Source of the DNA: an uncultured Lachnospiraceae bacterium
Lineage (GTDB): Bacteria > Bacillota > Clostridia > Lachnospirales > Lachnospiraceae
DNA: 64,000 nucleotides
Assembly: GCA_900316625.1 (NCBI GenBank)
Contig: ONDO01000014.1
Span: 26,705-90,704, forward strand
Direction of reading: 5' to 3'
Shown here: positions 25,685 through 34,913 of the stretch, in pieces
How positions within the stretch are numbered: position 1 is the stretch's first letter
Layout: the number at the start of each line of letters is the position of its first letter
Notes under the pieces: model-generated
The model's input: only the letters and a program-made list of their open reading frames with translations
What the model was told of the DNA's origin: nothing
The model's database searches: none
Program-made: the position numbers and the translations under genes

Positions 25685-27622
25685 ATGTCAAAAGAAATCA
25701 GGATGGGAAGACGGGTGCTAAGTATGGCACTCACATGTTCTATGGCCGGAATGCTTCTGGCTTCTTTTCCGTACAGATTTTCATATGCGGCATCAGGGTT
25801 GGGGGAGAAAACAGACGCAGTGGCTGAAGAATCGCAAGCTGCAGGAACGAACGCAGATGCCACGAACGGGTCCGCTGCAGGTGTTGATGCAGCTGTAACT
25901 CAGAATGCAGAGCTTGCTGGAGGAGAGGATCCTGCCAAGGGAGATAGCGTCGATGGAGGAAGCACGGATGCAGTGAACGCTTCAGCTCCTACGGATGCAG
26001 TCGTAAGCAGCACGGAAACGACAGAAGAGTCGGATTCTACCGAGGAAGGCTTCTCGAATGCGGTGGCAGATCCTTATGTAGCAGCTGGTCCTTCCACTAT
26101 CGCTATTGATGGCAATATTGCTGATTGGACGAATGCGGTTCATTACCCTTCCGCAGATTCCGGTTTAGCACAGGATAAGCAGGTGCATGGTGGCTGGTAT
26201 CAGGGAATCGATGGAAGTGCAGTTGCATTTACCTCTCTCTCTTCTGATGATGCGACCTACAGTGCAGAATTTGCAGTGCCCCTGTCTTATTTTGCGAGCC
26301 CTTTATTTGATTTGACTTATGCAGGTACAACTGTTTCCCTCTCAAATATCAATGATGCAACGAGACTTGCTCCTGCTAAGTCTGATGCAACAGAAGAGGA
26401 GAAGGAAGAAGGGGAGAATGATCCGACAGAGCAACCGGATGCAGGTGCCGTCTATCAGGGAATTACAATCGATGGAAGTTTCAAGGATTGGGCTGCAGTT
26501 GCCAAGTACGGTCCTCATGCCAATGGCAATATCGTAGCAGATGCTATGATCTGGGATGGAGATATGATCTATCTCTACTTCCGTGAACCCGAAGGTTATA
26601 CCGGTAATATAGAAGGTTCTACCCCTTGGGGTAACTCTAACTTCGCACTGAGAACAGATCTGGGACGCGAGTCTACCTTCTTCCTTACCAAGGATGGAGT
26701 AAGGGTTGCCGAGAACCATGAGATTCTTCCTGGATCTTCCCTGAAGTACGCAGCATATCAGTATGAGCTTGCAATTCCGACCTCTTATCTGAAGGAATAT
26801 AATGAGACCATCAGCCTTGATATCTATCAGGGTGAGAACCTGATCTCAAATGTCGCAAATCTTCATCCGGTGAAGGCAGTAAATACTCAGAAGGGACCCA
26901 TCTCTTTCGATGGTGATTTCTCTGACTGGGGTGCCTATCATCAGGACAGAACCGACTATACCACCGGTGGCGGCAATGGACCGGATGGTGGACAGGCTCT
27001 GGTTTACCAGGATGGTCTGATCTATGGTCATGCTGTGGATTATGAGATCCCTGATAAGAAGGGTGGAGCAGCGAATAATACCATTACCGATTTCCATCTG
27101 TCCCTGAATGATACCAATCACATCCGTGGAATTAAGGTCATCGGCCGTAATGCAGATGGATCTTTTGATTACAACGGTATGTCAAAGCTGAACGGTGATA
27201 TCGGTGCTGGGGACTATGAACTTGATCTTGTAGATGAAGGTATGTGGGGACAGTATCAGCAGGATGAGAATTCTGATCCCAATAAGCCCTGGCTTTATGG
27301 TACGACCGGAGCATCCTGGCTTGGCAAGATTCATCTTCATATAGATGAGGATGGAACCTGCGAAGCAGAATTCTGGCTGGATCCGGAGCAGCTGGTGAAG
27401 AATCATAATCAGTACTTCCCGGACGACCACTTGTCTACACAGTCTATGCAGCAGGTGAATGTACAGTTCCATGAGATTGGACAGACCTGGTCCTCTTGTG
27501 CCGGAGCTTCGAGTGGACCTCTTGGTGCAATCCTGATTCCTATGAGTTTAGTCGGTGGCTGGGCTGTATGGAAGAGGAAGAAGAATCCGGACTTCTCCAT
27601 CTTAGAGCCGGAGGCAGAATAA
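25685..27622 (+). CDS. Secreted surface protein with Firmicu-CTERM-like sorting signal, XrtG substrate candidate
   Basis: 645 residues from the ATG at 25685 (ribosome site GATAGGGAG). Order: signal peptide (1-36, ending SYAA), a Ser/Thr/Ala/Asp/Glu-rich low-complexity stretch (37-130), then three similar domains each opening with an xDGxxxDW motif (IDGNIADW 141-148, IDGSFKDW 262-269, FDGDFSDW 408-415), as in carbohydrate-binding or cell-surface domains. The C-terminus is a glycine-containing hydrophobic segment (613-629) followed by KRKK and a short acidic tail. That matches the Firmicu-CTERM sorting signal known in silico to accompany XrtG. The exosortase gene starts two bases after the stop, so this is its likely dedicated substrate. 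Function of the protein itself is unknown. Confidence 0.8.
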   Translation: MSKEIRMGRRVLSMALTCSMAGMLLASFPYRFSYAASGLGEKTDAVAEESQAAGTNADATNGSAAGVDAAVTQNAELAGGEDPAKGDSVDGGSTDAVNASAPTDAVVSSTETTEESDSTEEGFSNAVADPYVAAGPSTIAIDGNIADWTNAVHYPSADSGLAQDKQVHGGWYQGIDGSAVAFTSLSSDDATYSAEFAVPLSYFASPLFDLTYAGTTVSLSNINDATRLAPAKSDATEEEKEEGENDPTEQPDAGAVYQGITIDGSFKDWAAVAKYGPHANGNIVADAMIWDGDMIYLYFREPEGYTGNIEGSTPWGNSNFALRTDLGRESTFFLTKDGVRVAENHEILPGSSLKYAAYQYELAIPTSYLKEYNETISLDIYQGENLISNVANLHPVKAVNTQKGPISFDGDFSDWGAYHQDRTDYTTGGGNGPDGGQALVYQDGLIYGHAVDYEIPDKKGGAANNTITDFHLSLNDTNHIRGIKVIGRNADGSFDYNGMSKLNGDIGAGDYELDLVDEGMWGQYQQDENSDPNKPWLYGTTGASWLGKIHLHIDEDGTCEAEFWLDPEQLVKNHNQYFPDDHLSTQSMQQVNVQFHEIGQTWSSCAGASSGPLGAILIPMSLVGGWAVWKRKKNPDFSILEPEAE

Positions 27623-27623
27623 T

Positions 27624-28229
27624 ATGTCTCTTGTATTCTATGTTGTTGGAATCGTCGGATTCATTGCCTGGATTTATCTGCTCTATGTTCTTGATCGCGC
27701 ACAGGTTCCCGCATGGAGATACATTGCAGGAAGTGGTGGACTCTTTGTCTTCATGATGGTCTATCTTCGTCCTGTTCTTACACAGCCTCTGGCAAGCCTT
27801 GTTGCTGCATGTGCAGGCCTGTTTGGAAGTATCACGGGTATCTTTACCTCTTTCTTCAAGTATGGAGTTATCTTCATCTCGTCGAGAGCAGGTCAGATCT
27901 CCCTGCAGATTGATTTTGAATGTTCGGGTGTATTAGAGATTATGGCATTTATCTCTCTCCTCGCATTCTTCAGGGCTTATAGCTCCTTCGAAAGAGTCGT
28001 AGTTGGAATCATTGGCTCTGTGCTTCTCTTGTTATTTAATGCGATTCGTATTATAACGATTAGTCTCATCATCTATCAGTTTGGTACGAAGTCTTTCTAT
28101 GTCGCACATACACTGATTGGACGTCTGGTATTCTATGGACTTTCCGTTATGCTGTATTTTGTGGTATTCACCAAGACACAGATCGTTCGACAGAAGGTAG
28201 GTAACTTCACATATGGGCATTCTGAATGA
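27624..28229 (+). CDS. xrtG: Exosortase XrtG (Firmicutes type)
   Basis: 201-residue integral membrane protein with about six hydrophobic segments. The exosortase/archaeosortase catalytic triad is visible: Cys100 in FECSG, Arg142 in FNAIR and His162 in VAHTL. By family knowledge these enzymes cleave a C-terminal hydrophobic sorting signal and transfer the protein to an unknown surface acceptor. The Firmicutes family XrtG always travels with a glycosyltransferase, as here. It is translationally coupled to the upstream substrate gene (two-base gap) and overlaps the downstream glycosyltransferase by 17 bases. Target and acceptor have, to my knowledge, not been shown by experiment. Confidence 0.87.
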   Translation: MSLVFYVVGIVGFIAWIYLLYVLDRAQVPAWRYIAGSGGLFVFMMVYLRPVLTQPLASLVAACAGLFGSITGIFTSFFKYGVIFISSRAGQISLQIDFECSGVLEIMAFISLLAFFRAYSSFERVVVGIIGSVLLLLFNAIRIITISLIIYQFGTKSFYVAHTLIGRLVFYGLSVMLYFVVFTKTQIVRQKVGNFTYGHSE

Positions 28230-29583
28230 ACTACTCAGTTCTGTTCTATTCTGGGCCGCATGGATCATTATCCCATTCATTATGGAGATAGTGCCGTCCA
28301 TCGGCTCTATTGTTATACTGATAAGAAAGCATATTCATCCGGATCGTATCGACAAGCCTGCCATCGATCCGGAAATTACCTTGCTCATTCCCGTCTATAA
28401 CTCTGAGGACACCTTAGAGGCATGTCTTAAGTCCGTAAATGACTCTGATTATCCGAACGACCGTATCCGTATCTTCGTCGTGAATAACCAGGGCAAGGAC
28501 AATAGCTTCGATGTCTTCGCAAAGTGTCAGAAGGAATACCCCGATCTTATCATGCAGTGGATGAATGCCAAGCAGGGTAAGTCAAGAGCACTTAATCTGG
28601 CCCTCTTTAATTCTTCCGGTAAGTACATTATCAATATCGATTCTGACGGATTCTTAGAGAAGTCCGCGTTGAAGAATATGGTCTACTGTTTCGAGAATCA
28701 CCCCGAATTCGACTGTATGACAGGAGCGATTCTTACGGATCAGGATGCAATCATGAAGTATCGCAGAGGGAAGAGCAGACTCCTTCGCAGATTAGAGTAT
28801 GTCGAATACGCGCAGGCCTTCCTTGCCGGTAGATCCTACGCATCAGAGGCCAATGCTGTCTACACCTTGTCCGGAGCTTTCTCCGCCTTCCGTAAGTCAT
28901 CGGTCCTTAAGTCCCAGCTCTATAACACAGATACCATCTGTGAGGATACCCAGCTTACCTTCCAGATGCGTTACCTGCAGAATGGCAGGGTGGGCATCTG
29001 CGAGAGTGCCATTTTCTTCGTAGACCCGATCGAGAGTATGGATAAGCTCTATACCCAGAGACAGCGCTGGCAGAGAGGAAGTCTTGAAGTATCGCACATG
29101 TTCTTAAAGGATCGTGCGAGAATCCGTAATATGTTCACCAGTCCTACGGTTCGGACCCTGGTTTATGACCATACCTTCGCCTTCCCCAGACTGATCTGGT
29201 ATCTGGCTCTGATTTGTCTTCTTTTTATGAATTACAATCCCAGACTGATTATCTTCTCGACGCTTTTCCTCTTCGGGATGTATATTGTCCTGAATTATTT
29301 CTATTACTTCTCGACACTGGGATACCTAAGCGAATTCCCTGAGATTCATAAGTTTTACCGGCGGCAGTGGACCATTATTCCGCTTATGCCATTCTTTAAT
29401 CTTATGGTATTCTTTATCCGCTTTATGGGTATTATTAACAGTATAGGAACCGCCTCCTCCTGGAAGACCGCGAATCTGCATGAGGAGAAGGATAAGGTGA
29501 AGAGAATCTTCGACCAGGATTTTGCCAGACTACATGCAGTGATCGAACGTGTCGATCATTTCGTGAACACGGATGAGTCCTAA
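28213..29583 (+). CDS. XrtG-associated membrane glycosyltransferase, family 2
   Basis: 456 residues. An N-terminal membrane helix precedes a processive-type GT2 domain: TLLIPVYNSEDTLEACL, the UDP/metal site IDSDG (about 142-146), ICEDTQ (about 243) and QRQRWQRGS (about 281-289), the QxxRW motif of polymer-forming enzymes such as cellulose and hyaluronan synthases. Three or four more membrane helices follow. It matches the glycosyltransferase family that accompanies XrtG. The start overlaps xrtG. It probably makes or extends the glycan acceptor to which the substrate is attached; that is inference. Confidence 0.88.
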   Translation: MGILNELLSSVLFWAAWIIIPFIMEIVPSIGSIVILIRKHIHPDRIDKPAIDPEITLLIPVYNSEDTLEACLKSVNDSDYPNDRIRIFVVNNQGKDNSFDVFAKCQKEYPDLIMQWMNAKQGKSRALNLALFNSSGKYIINIDSDGFLEKSALKNMVYCFENHPEFDCMTGAILTDQDAIMKYRRGKSRLLRRLEYVEYAQAFLAGRSYASEANAVYTLSGAFSAFRKSSVLKSQLYNTDTICEDTQLTFQMRYLQNGRVGICESAIFFVDPIESMDKLYTQRQRWQRGSLEVSHMFLKDRARIRNMFTSPTVRTLVYDHTFAFPRLIWYLALICLLFMNYNPRLIIFSTLFLFGMYIVLNYFYYFSTLGYLSEFPEIHKFYRRQWTIIPLMPFFNLMVFFIRFMGIINSIGTASSWKTANLHEEKDKVKRIFDQDFARLHAVIERVDHFVNTDES

Positions 29584-29656
29584 GATTAGACCTTTCATAC
29601 ATCTGGAAGCAGATGGATACGATAGAGAATGAACATTAAGGAGTGGAGGATTAGAT

Positions 29657-30745
29657 ATGAGATCACGCAGGGAGAGAGGGATTCTCATCCTGATACTTGC
29701 CCTCTCAGTAGGGCTTATCATGCTCGGTGTCTTCATCATGGGGCAGTACGAGTACAGCGTCTTAACTTCATATGCCAAGCAGCAGGATTCATACGTCAAG
29801 CTGGTACTTGACCAGATTAATCTGCAGGCCGACCGCTCTGACGATGAGATCATCGAGAACATTCTTGCCTCCCTGGGAAATGGTGACACCAGCTATTGGG
29901 CCTTTTCCAAGGAGCAGACCATTCTCTATATCAAGAACGTCACCGAGACCTATCAGTATAAGGGCATCACGATGGAATCCTACTTCTCTTCCAACACGGC
30001 GAGTGAATTCCTCGATTCCCTACGTCTCAATCAGGTCACCCATGCCATCGTGAATATGGGAGACAATCAGTATGTCGCATCCGGCGTTATCTTCAAGTAC
30101 GACGGCAACCAGTATAAGATCTGCCTCTTGACCGACCAGACCGTTATTCTATCGGATAACGCCTTTCTGTCGGCGAAGATCCTTATGTACATCTTCTGGA
30201 TCGCCCTGATCATCATCGCCCTTCTCATGTCCGTCTTCCTCCTGATCGAGCGCGTGCTAAGAAGAAGGGAGATCGAGGAAGAAGAGGCAAGCATTCAGGA
30301 CCTGAACCTGAAGTTAGAGAAGGCCGAATCCGAGGTCCAGTATTATCGTTATTACAGCCCCGAAAACAATGTATATACCGACAAGATGCTTCCCCTCCTG
30401 ATCGACAGTCTGCGATCGAAGGGTGCTAAGCAGCTTAGTATGCTCACTGTCGAATTCCCGGAGGAGAGACTTACGGACGACTTCCTGCATAACACTGCAG
30501 ACCGGTTTGGAAAGCGCGTTCTACGTTTCAAGGAGAGCGACAAGAAGGCGTCGCTCCTCTTCGTAAATGTAGAGCAAGCGGAAGCGAAGGAACAGCTCGA
30601 GCGTCTGCTGCCGCCGGAAGTGAAGATTACGGATAGCCGGGATATGATGGCTGCCATGAAGGAAGAAGAGACTGGAACAGATACGAAGTCAGATGAAGTG
30701 GGAGCTGCTGAAACAGAAGAGAAGCCAGCAACTGATGCAGAATAG
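29657..30745 (+). CDS. Membrane protein with extracytoplasmic sensor-like domain and degenerate GGDEF-like domain
   Basis: 362 residues. Transmembrane helices at about 9-29 and 172-197 enclose a 140-residue outside domain. A coiled-coil (205-230) leads to a cytoplasmic domain (about 240-320) whose strand pattern SMLTVEF ... RVLRF ... ASLLFVN fits a shortened GGDEF fold. The GGDEF signature itself is replaced by KESDKK and the domain would not be an active diguanylate cyclase. The C-terminus is acidic low-complexity. Ribosome site AGTGGAGG. It lies inside the XrtG operon, so a regulatory or scaffold role for glycan export is plausible but unproven. Confidence 0.65.
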   Translation: MRSRRERGILILILALSVGLIMLGVFIMGQYEYSVLTSYAKQQDSYVKLVLDQINLQADRSDDEIIENILASLGNGDTSYWAFSKEQTILYIKNVTETYQYKGITMESYFSSNTASEFLDSLRLNQVTHAIVNMGDNQYVASGVIFKYDGNQYKICLLTDQTVILSDNAFLSAKILMYIFWIALIIIALLMSVFLLIERVLRRREIEEEEASIQDLNLKLEKAESEVQYYRYYSPENNVYTDKMLPLLIDSLRSKGAKQLSMLTVEFPEERLTDDFLHNTADRFGKRVLRFKESDKKASLLFVNVEQAEAKEQLERLLPPEVKITDSRDMMAAMKEEETGTDTKSDEVGAAETEEKPATDAE

Positions 30746-30769
30746 GCTTAGTCGGATAGGAGAATTAGT

Positions 30770-31234
30770 ATGGCACTGAAACTGACAAAGGAATATATCT
30801 TCAAATTCTATCTGAATGCAAATCACTATATCCTGATCAACGGCAAGAAGGGTGAGACACATCCTCATACCTGGGAGTTCGCCTGCGATATCATTCTGAA
30901 CAATGACCAATTCGTCCAGTTCAATCAGATTGAGAAGGCCATCGATACTTACTTCGAGAAGTATCAGAATCAAGTGATTAATGAATTCGAACCCTTTGAT
31001 CGACTGAATCCGACCTTAGAGAATATGGCAGAGTACTTCATCCGTGATATCAGAGACATCGTTCTCGACCAGGGAGGTATTCTGGTCAAGATGGAGTCCA
31101 GTGAGACCCCGACCAGATCCTATATCCTGTCTTATGCTGAGGATGAGGATTTCTTAAGTGACCTCGAGCAGGGAGAGACCAAGAGCCTGAAGAACATTGC
31201 AGACCGCATCGCTGAAGATGCATTAGGAGAGTAA
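30770..31234 (+). CDS. PTPS/QueD-like protein of XrtG locus, catalytic Cys missing
   Basis: 154 residues resembling 6-pyruvoyl-tetrahydropterin synthase. The zinc ligands are kept: His19 (NANHY) and His31/His33 (HPHTW). The late motif NPTLENMAEYF (80-90) is also kept. The catalytic Cys normally four residues before the first His of HxH is Lys27 here, so ordinary pterin or queuosine chemistry is unlikely. This matches the 6-pyruvoyl-tetrahydropterin-synthase-related family known to co-occur with XrtG. Ribosome site AGGAG. The next gene starts one base after the stop. The ligand is unknown. Confidence 0.8.
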   Translation: MALKLTKEYIFKFYLNANHYILINGKKGETHPHTWEFACDIILNNDQFVQFNQIEKAIDTYFEKYQNQVINEFEPFDRLNPTLENMAEYFIRDIRDIVLDQGGILVKMESSETPTRSYILSYAEDEDFLSDLEQGETKSLKNIADRIAEDALGE

Positions 31235-31235
31235 G

Positions 31236-33791
31236 ATGCCGGAAGACAGACTGGATCGACATTTAAGATATATCGTCTGGCTGATCGGAATCGTGGTCTA
31301 TGCCGCCTTTGCATACCTCATGGTAGTTCTGCTCCATCGTGGAGGCAATTATCCGACAGGTTCCGATACTTTTGCCCATCTCTATAAGGGAGAGACGCTC
31401 TATCACGACATTCTGAAGGGGGATCTCTATCCTCTCTATGATGAGGGCTGGTATAACGGCGTGCAGATGATGCGCTACTGGGCACCCTTGCCGGTCTATG
31501 TGATCGCAGGTATGATCGCAATCGCAGGCGGGAATCTGCTGAACGGATACCTCTTATTCGTAGCGCTGATTCTCTTCTTTGGTGCTATCAGTGTGCTCTA
31601 TGTCAGCATGCGCCGTCATCGTCCTGTCCTGGGCCTGGTACTGGGGCTTCTCTGGTTCTATATGCCGAATAATCTCTATGCGCTCTTTGGAGAAGGCAAT
31701 CTTCCGAGATCTCTCTCTATGATCTTCCTGCCTCTTTTCTTCGACGCGCTCTATGGCTTATTACATGATGAAGACTTAAGTCGGGTAAAGTATCTGATCT
31801 TAACCTTCTTCCTCATTGTCTGCTGTCATACCGGATACGCTGGTATGGTACTGCTTTCTGTAATTTTATATCTTCTGATCTATCGCATCCTGGGAGGGAA
31901 GAGAAGGCTTGCTTTTGATGCGCTTCTTTCCATGATCCTGGGCTATATTCTCCTAGGCTTCTGGCTCTATCCTTCTCTTAAGGGAGGAATCTCGAATACG
32001 GATTCTTCCCAGGTTATGAAGGGCTTCTTCCAGTCTATTCTGATCTCGCTTAATCCACTCTACCGTATTACGGATAGTCAGACTGTATTCTACTTCGGTC
32101 TGGCAGCTTTCCTTCTCACGGTCTTCGGGATGATTACGGCGAGACGGAAGAGTAAGCCTGGCTTTATTACAGCATTCTTAATCCTGCTTCTAACAACAAC
32201 TCCTGCTTACACGGTGCTTAAGAACCTGCCGGGTGCCCAGTACTTATGGATGCTTCGTTTTATCTCCATTGCACTCATGATGTGCCTTATGAGTCTGATT
32301 ACCTGGAAGTCCTTAAGAAAACCATTCTTATGCGTAGTTCTTGCTCTTTTGATCCTTGACTGTATTCCTTCCTTCCCCTTATTTCTCTCAGATGGTTCCA
32401 TGACCGCAGAAGAGAGACTTGAGGCAGATGGGAAGGCCATGCTCTATGAGGAGGCGCGTGAGGTAACCAGGCAGAGAATTGCATTTCTCGATGGTAGTTC
32501 TACCGGCGCGAGAGGGCAGTACCTTCTGACCGGAGATCCTGACCATAAGGTGAATCAGACCTTTGGTGCGGGCTGGCAGTCCGCTGCAACTGCATCGAAT
32601 ATCGTTCATCTGAATGAGGCAGTTGAGAATGGATATTACGATTATCTCTTCGACCGCACCCTGGCCATGGGAGATGACACGGTTCTCATTAAGCGTTCGG
32701 AGCTTCCTGTTCCTGATCTCGATTCTGAAGTGATTTCCCTGACCAGGTCTGCAGGACGTAGCGGCTATCGTCTGCTTGATGAGAATGATTCCTATCTGCT
32801 CTATCACCGCAGCGTGGATGGAAATTTCGGTCTGGTGACGGAATACAGTACCATCGGTATCGGTAAGAATGTCTATCAGACGGCCTTTACGCTCCCTGAT
32901 ATGTTAGAAGGCGATTCCTATAACCTGAATGACTATAGCTATGAAGAACTGCGAGGATACAATGCCATCTATCTCGCAGGCTTTACCTATGATGATAAGG
33001 CAGCGGCTCAGGATATGATTCGCAGGCTCTCCAGGGAAGGAGTCTATGTCTTCATCTTCGGAGATGGTATGCCGGCAGATGAAGAGACAAAATCTGTTGA
33101 CTTCCTGGGTGTCTCCGTCTCTACCATTGATTTCGAGAATGGTTATCCCTTCCTCTATTACAAGGGAAAACAGGTGGATTCTGCGCTCTTTGATCCCGAA
33201 TACAGTAAGTGGAGAACAGTCTATTTCAATGGTCTTACGAATACCACTGGCTATCTTAAAGAGGATAATCTGACTCTGTCCTACCTCGGTACAGGAGAGA
33301 ATGATCACCTGGTCTACATCGGCCTTAACCTGTCCTATCATTATGCCCTGACCCATGATCCTGCCGTAGGAGCGGTGCTGGCAGATGCCATCGGACAGCA
33401 CAGCAATATGCTGCCCAAACGCACTCTGATTCCGCTTACCGTAAGGTATGAAAATCATGGAATGACCATTGAGTCGCCGGAAGATGGCGTGAATACCACA
33501 CTGGCATATCATGATATCTTCCGCGTCAAGGATCATAGTGAAAAAGCACAGATATCTGACCTTGAATCTGACACGAAGACAAGTGACGAGGCAAGTGAAA
33601 AGTCATCTTACGATGTAATTATGAAGAGGAATAACCTCCTTTATGTGAACCGCGGCACGACACAGATCAGTTATATCTATCCCTACTTTGCCGGCGGCCT
33701 CATCTTAGAGATTGTCGCCATTCTCTTAACAGGAATCTTCTTATTCTTCATTCACAGACGTAGATGTAGTACAATAGAGGACAACCATTAA
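31236..33791 (+). CDS. Large PTPS-related integral membrane protein (GT-C-like architecture)
   Basis: 851 residues. The N-terminal 400 residues contain about ten to eleven membrane helices with an early acidic loop (GSDTFAHLYKGETLY), as in GT-C lipid-linked sugar transferases. A globular outside domain of about 380 residues follows, then a single C-terminal helix and a basic tail. The pattern fits the membrane family annotated as 6-pyruvoyl-tetrahydropterin-synthase-related. It directly follows the soluble PTPS-like gene (one-base gap), suggesting that the two products work together. A role in glycan transfer or modification at the outer face is inferred from topology and context. Confidence 0.7.
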   Translation: MPEDRLDRHLRYIVWLIGIVVYAAFAYLMVVLLHRGGNYPTGSDTFAHLYKGETLYHDILKGDLYPLYDEGWYNGVQMMRYWAPLPVYVIAGMIAIAGGNLLNGYLLFVALILFFGAISVLYVSMRRHRPVLGLVLGLLWFYMPNNLYALFGEGNLPRSLSMIFLPLFFDALYGLLHDEDLSRVKYLILTFFLIVCCHTGYAGMVLLSVILYLLIYRILGGKRRLAFDALLSMILGYILLGFWLYPSLKGGISNTDSSQVMKGFFQSILISLNPLYRITDSQTVFYFGLAAFLLTVFGMITARRKSKPGFITAFLILLLTTTPAYTVLKNLPGAQYLWMLRFISIALMMCLMSLITWKSLRKPFLCVVLALLILDCIPSFPLFLSDGSMTAEERLEADGKAMLYEEAREVTRQRIAFLDGSSTGARGQYLLTGDPDHKVNQTFGAGWQSAATASNIVHLNEAVENGYYDYLFDRTLAMGDDTVLIKRSELPVPDLDSEVISLTRSAGRSGYRLLDENDSYLLYHRSVDGNFGLVTEYSTIGIGKNVYQTAFTLPDMLEGDSYNLNDYSYEELRGYNAIYLAGFTYDDKAAAQDMIRRLSREGVYVFIFGDGMPADEETKSVDFLGVSVSTIDFENGYPFLYYKGKQVDSALFDPEYSKWRTVYFNGLTNTTGYLKEDNLTLSYLGTGENDHLVYIGLNLSYHYALTHDPAVGAVLADAIGQHSNMLPKRTLIPLTVRYENHGMTIESPEDGVNTTLAYHDIFRVKDHSEKAQISDLESDTKTSDEASEKSSYDVIMKRNNLLYVNRGTTQISYIYPYFAGGLILEIVAILLTGIFLFFIHRRRCSTIEDNH

Positions 33792-33818
33792 GCAAGATTA
33801 GTTTATATCGAGGAATTT

Positions 33819-34913
33819 ATGAACGAGGTTATCCCTATTCTGATTCCTTCCTATCAGCCAGACGAGCGTTTTATCGACCTTCTTAAGGCGCTGAAGGAAG
33901 CGAATCTTGGCCCAGTTGTTATCGTAGATGATGGCAGTGGAAGTGAATACCAGCATATCTTTAAAGAGGCTGAGGCACTGATCGTAGATCTCGGCGGCGT
34001 ACTCCTTCATCACGACATCAATCGTGGTAAGGGCAGGGGATTGAAGACCGGCTTTACATTTATCATGGAAAAATGGCCTGACGCGATCGGTTGCATTACA
34101 TGCGATTCCGATGGTCAGCATTCGCCGGAGGCAATTCTCTCAGTCAGAAATGAGATGCTTACCCATCAGAATGCACTCATCTTAGGAAGCCGTTCCTTCG
34201 ACGGTGACAATGTTCCCCGGAAGAGCCGTATAGGTAACAAGTTCATTGCGACGATGTTCCGTTATGTGACTGGTAACCGCATCGTAGATACTCAGACAGG
34301 TCTTCGCGGTATTCCCATGGACTTCATGCGGATCCTGCCGGATGTTAAGGGTGAGAGATTCGAGTACGAGATGCGTATGCTGGTAGAGACTGCCGGCAAG
34401 GTGCCGGTGATCGAGATTCCCATTGAGACCATCTATGATTCTGTGGACAATCACCAGACCCACTTTAATCCCTTTAAGGATTCGATGAAGATCTTCTTCA
34501 TTCTGCTTCTGGCTTTCCTCCGCTTCGTATTTTCGTCGCTGACTTCCTGCATCATAGATCTTGCATTTTTTCAGATCTTCTGCTGGATCTTGGCGCCACA
34601 CACAATTGTCTATACCTTACCGGCGACCATCCTGGCCAGAATTATCTCTGCTACTTATAACTTCACGGTGAATTATAAGATAGTCTTTAAGAGTGAGGGA
34701 AATGTTCTGAAGGCGCTTGCCAGATTTGCAGGTCTTGCCGTGACATGGATGTTCTTAAGCGCAGGTCTTGTCACCGGAGGAAACTTGCTTCTTCCCTGGA
34801 TGCCCGACATTATTATCAAGATGATTGTTGATACGTCGCTGTTCTTCGTAAGCTTCAAGTTGCAGCAGAAGTTTGTCTTTGGAAAGGGCGGTAAGAAAAA
34901 TGACGATTTATGA
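33819..34913 (+). CDS. Fused polyprenol-sugar glycosyltransferase (GT2) and GtrA-like flippase domain
   Basis: 364 residues. The first 225 form a DPM1/DPG-synthase-like GT2 domain (PILIPSYQPD, VVIVDDGSG, CDSDGQHSPE, DTQTGLRGIP) that would charge polyprenyl phosphate with a sugar. From about 235 to 355 there are four membrane helices with the GtrA pattern (SSLTSCIIDLAFF, ISATYNFTVNYKIVF), a family linked to flipping or handling of the lipid-linked sugar. This gives the locus its own lipid-sugar donor, fitting the GT-C-like protein upstream. Its last 14 bases overlap the nicotinate phosphoribosyltransferase gene. Confidence 0.88.
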   Translation: MNEVIPILIPSYQPDERFIDLLKALKEANLGPVVIVDDGSGSEYQHIFKEAEALIVDLGGVLLHHDINRGKGRGLKTGFTFIMEKWPDAIGCITCDSDGQHSPEAILSVRNEMLTHQNALILGSRSFDGDNVPRKSRIGNKFIATMFRYVTGNRIVDTQTGLRGIPMDFMRILPDVKGERFEYEMRMLVETAGKVPVIEIPIETIYDSVDNHQTHFNPFKDSMKIFFILLLAFLRFVFSSLTSCIIDLAFFQIFCWILAPHTIVYTLPATILARIISATYNFTVNYKIVFKSEGNVLKALARFAGLAVTWMFLSAGLVTGGNLLLPWMPDIIIKMIVDTSLFFVSFKLQQKFVFGKGGKKNDDL

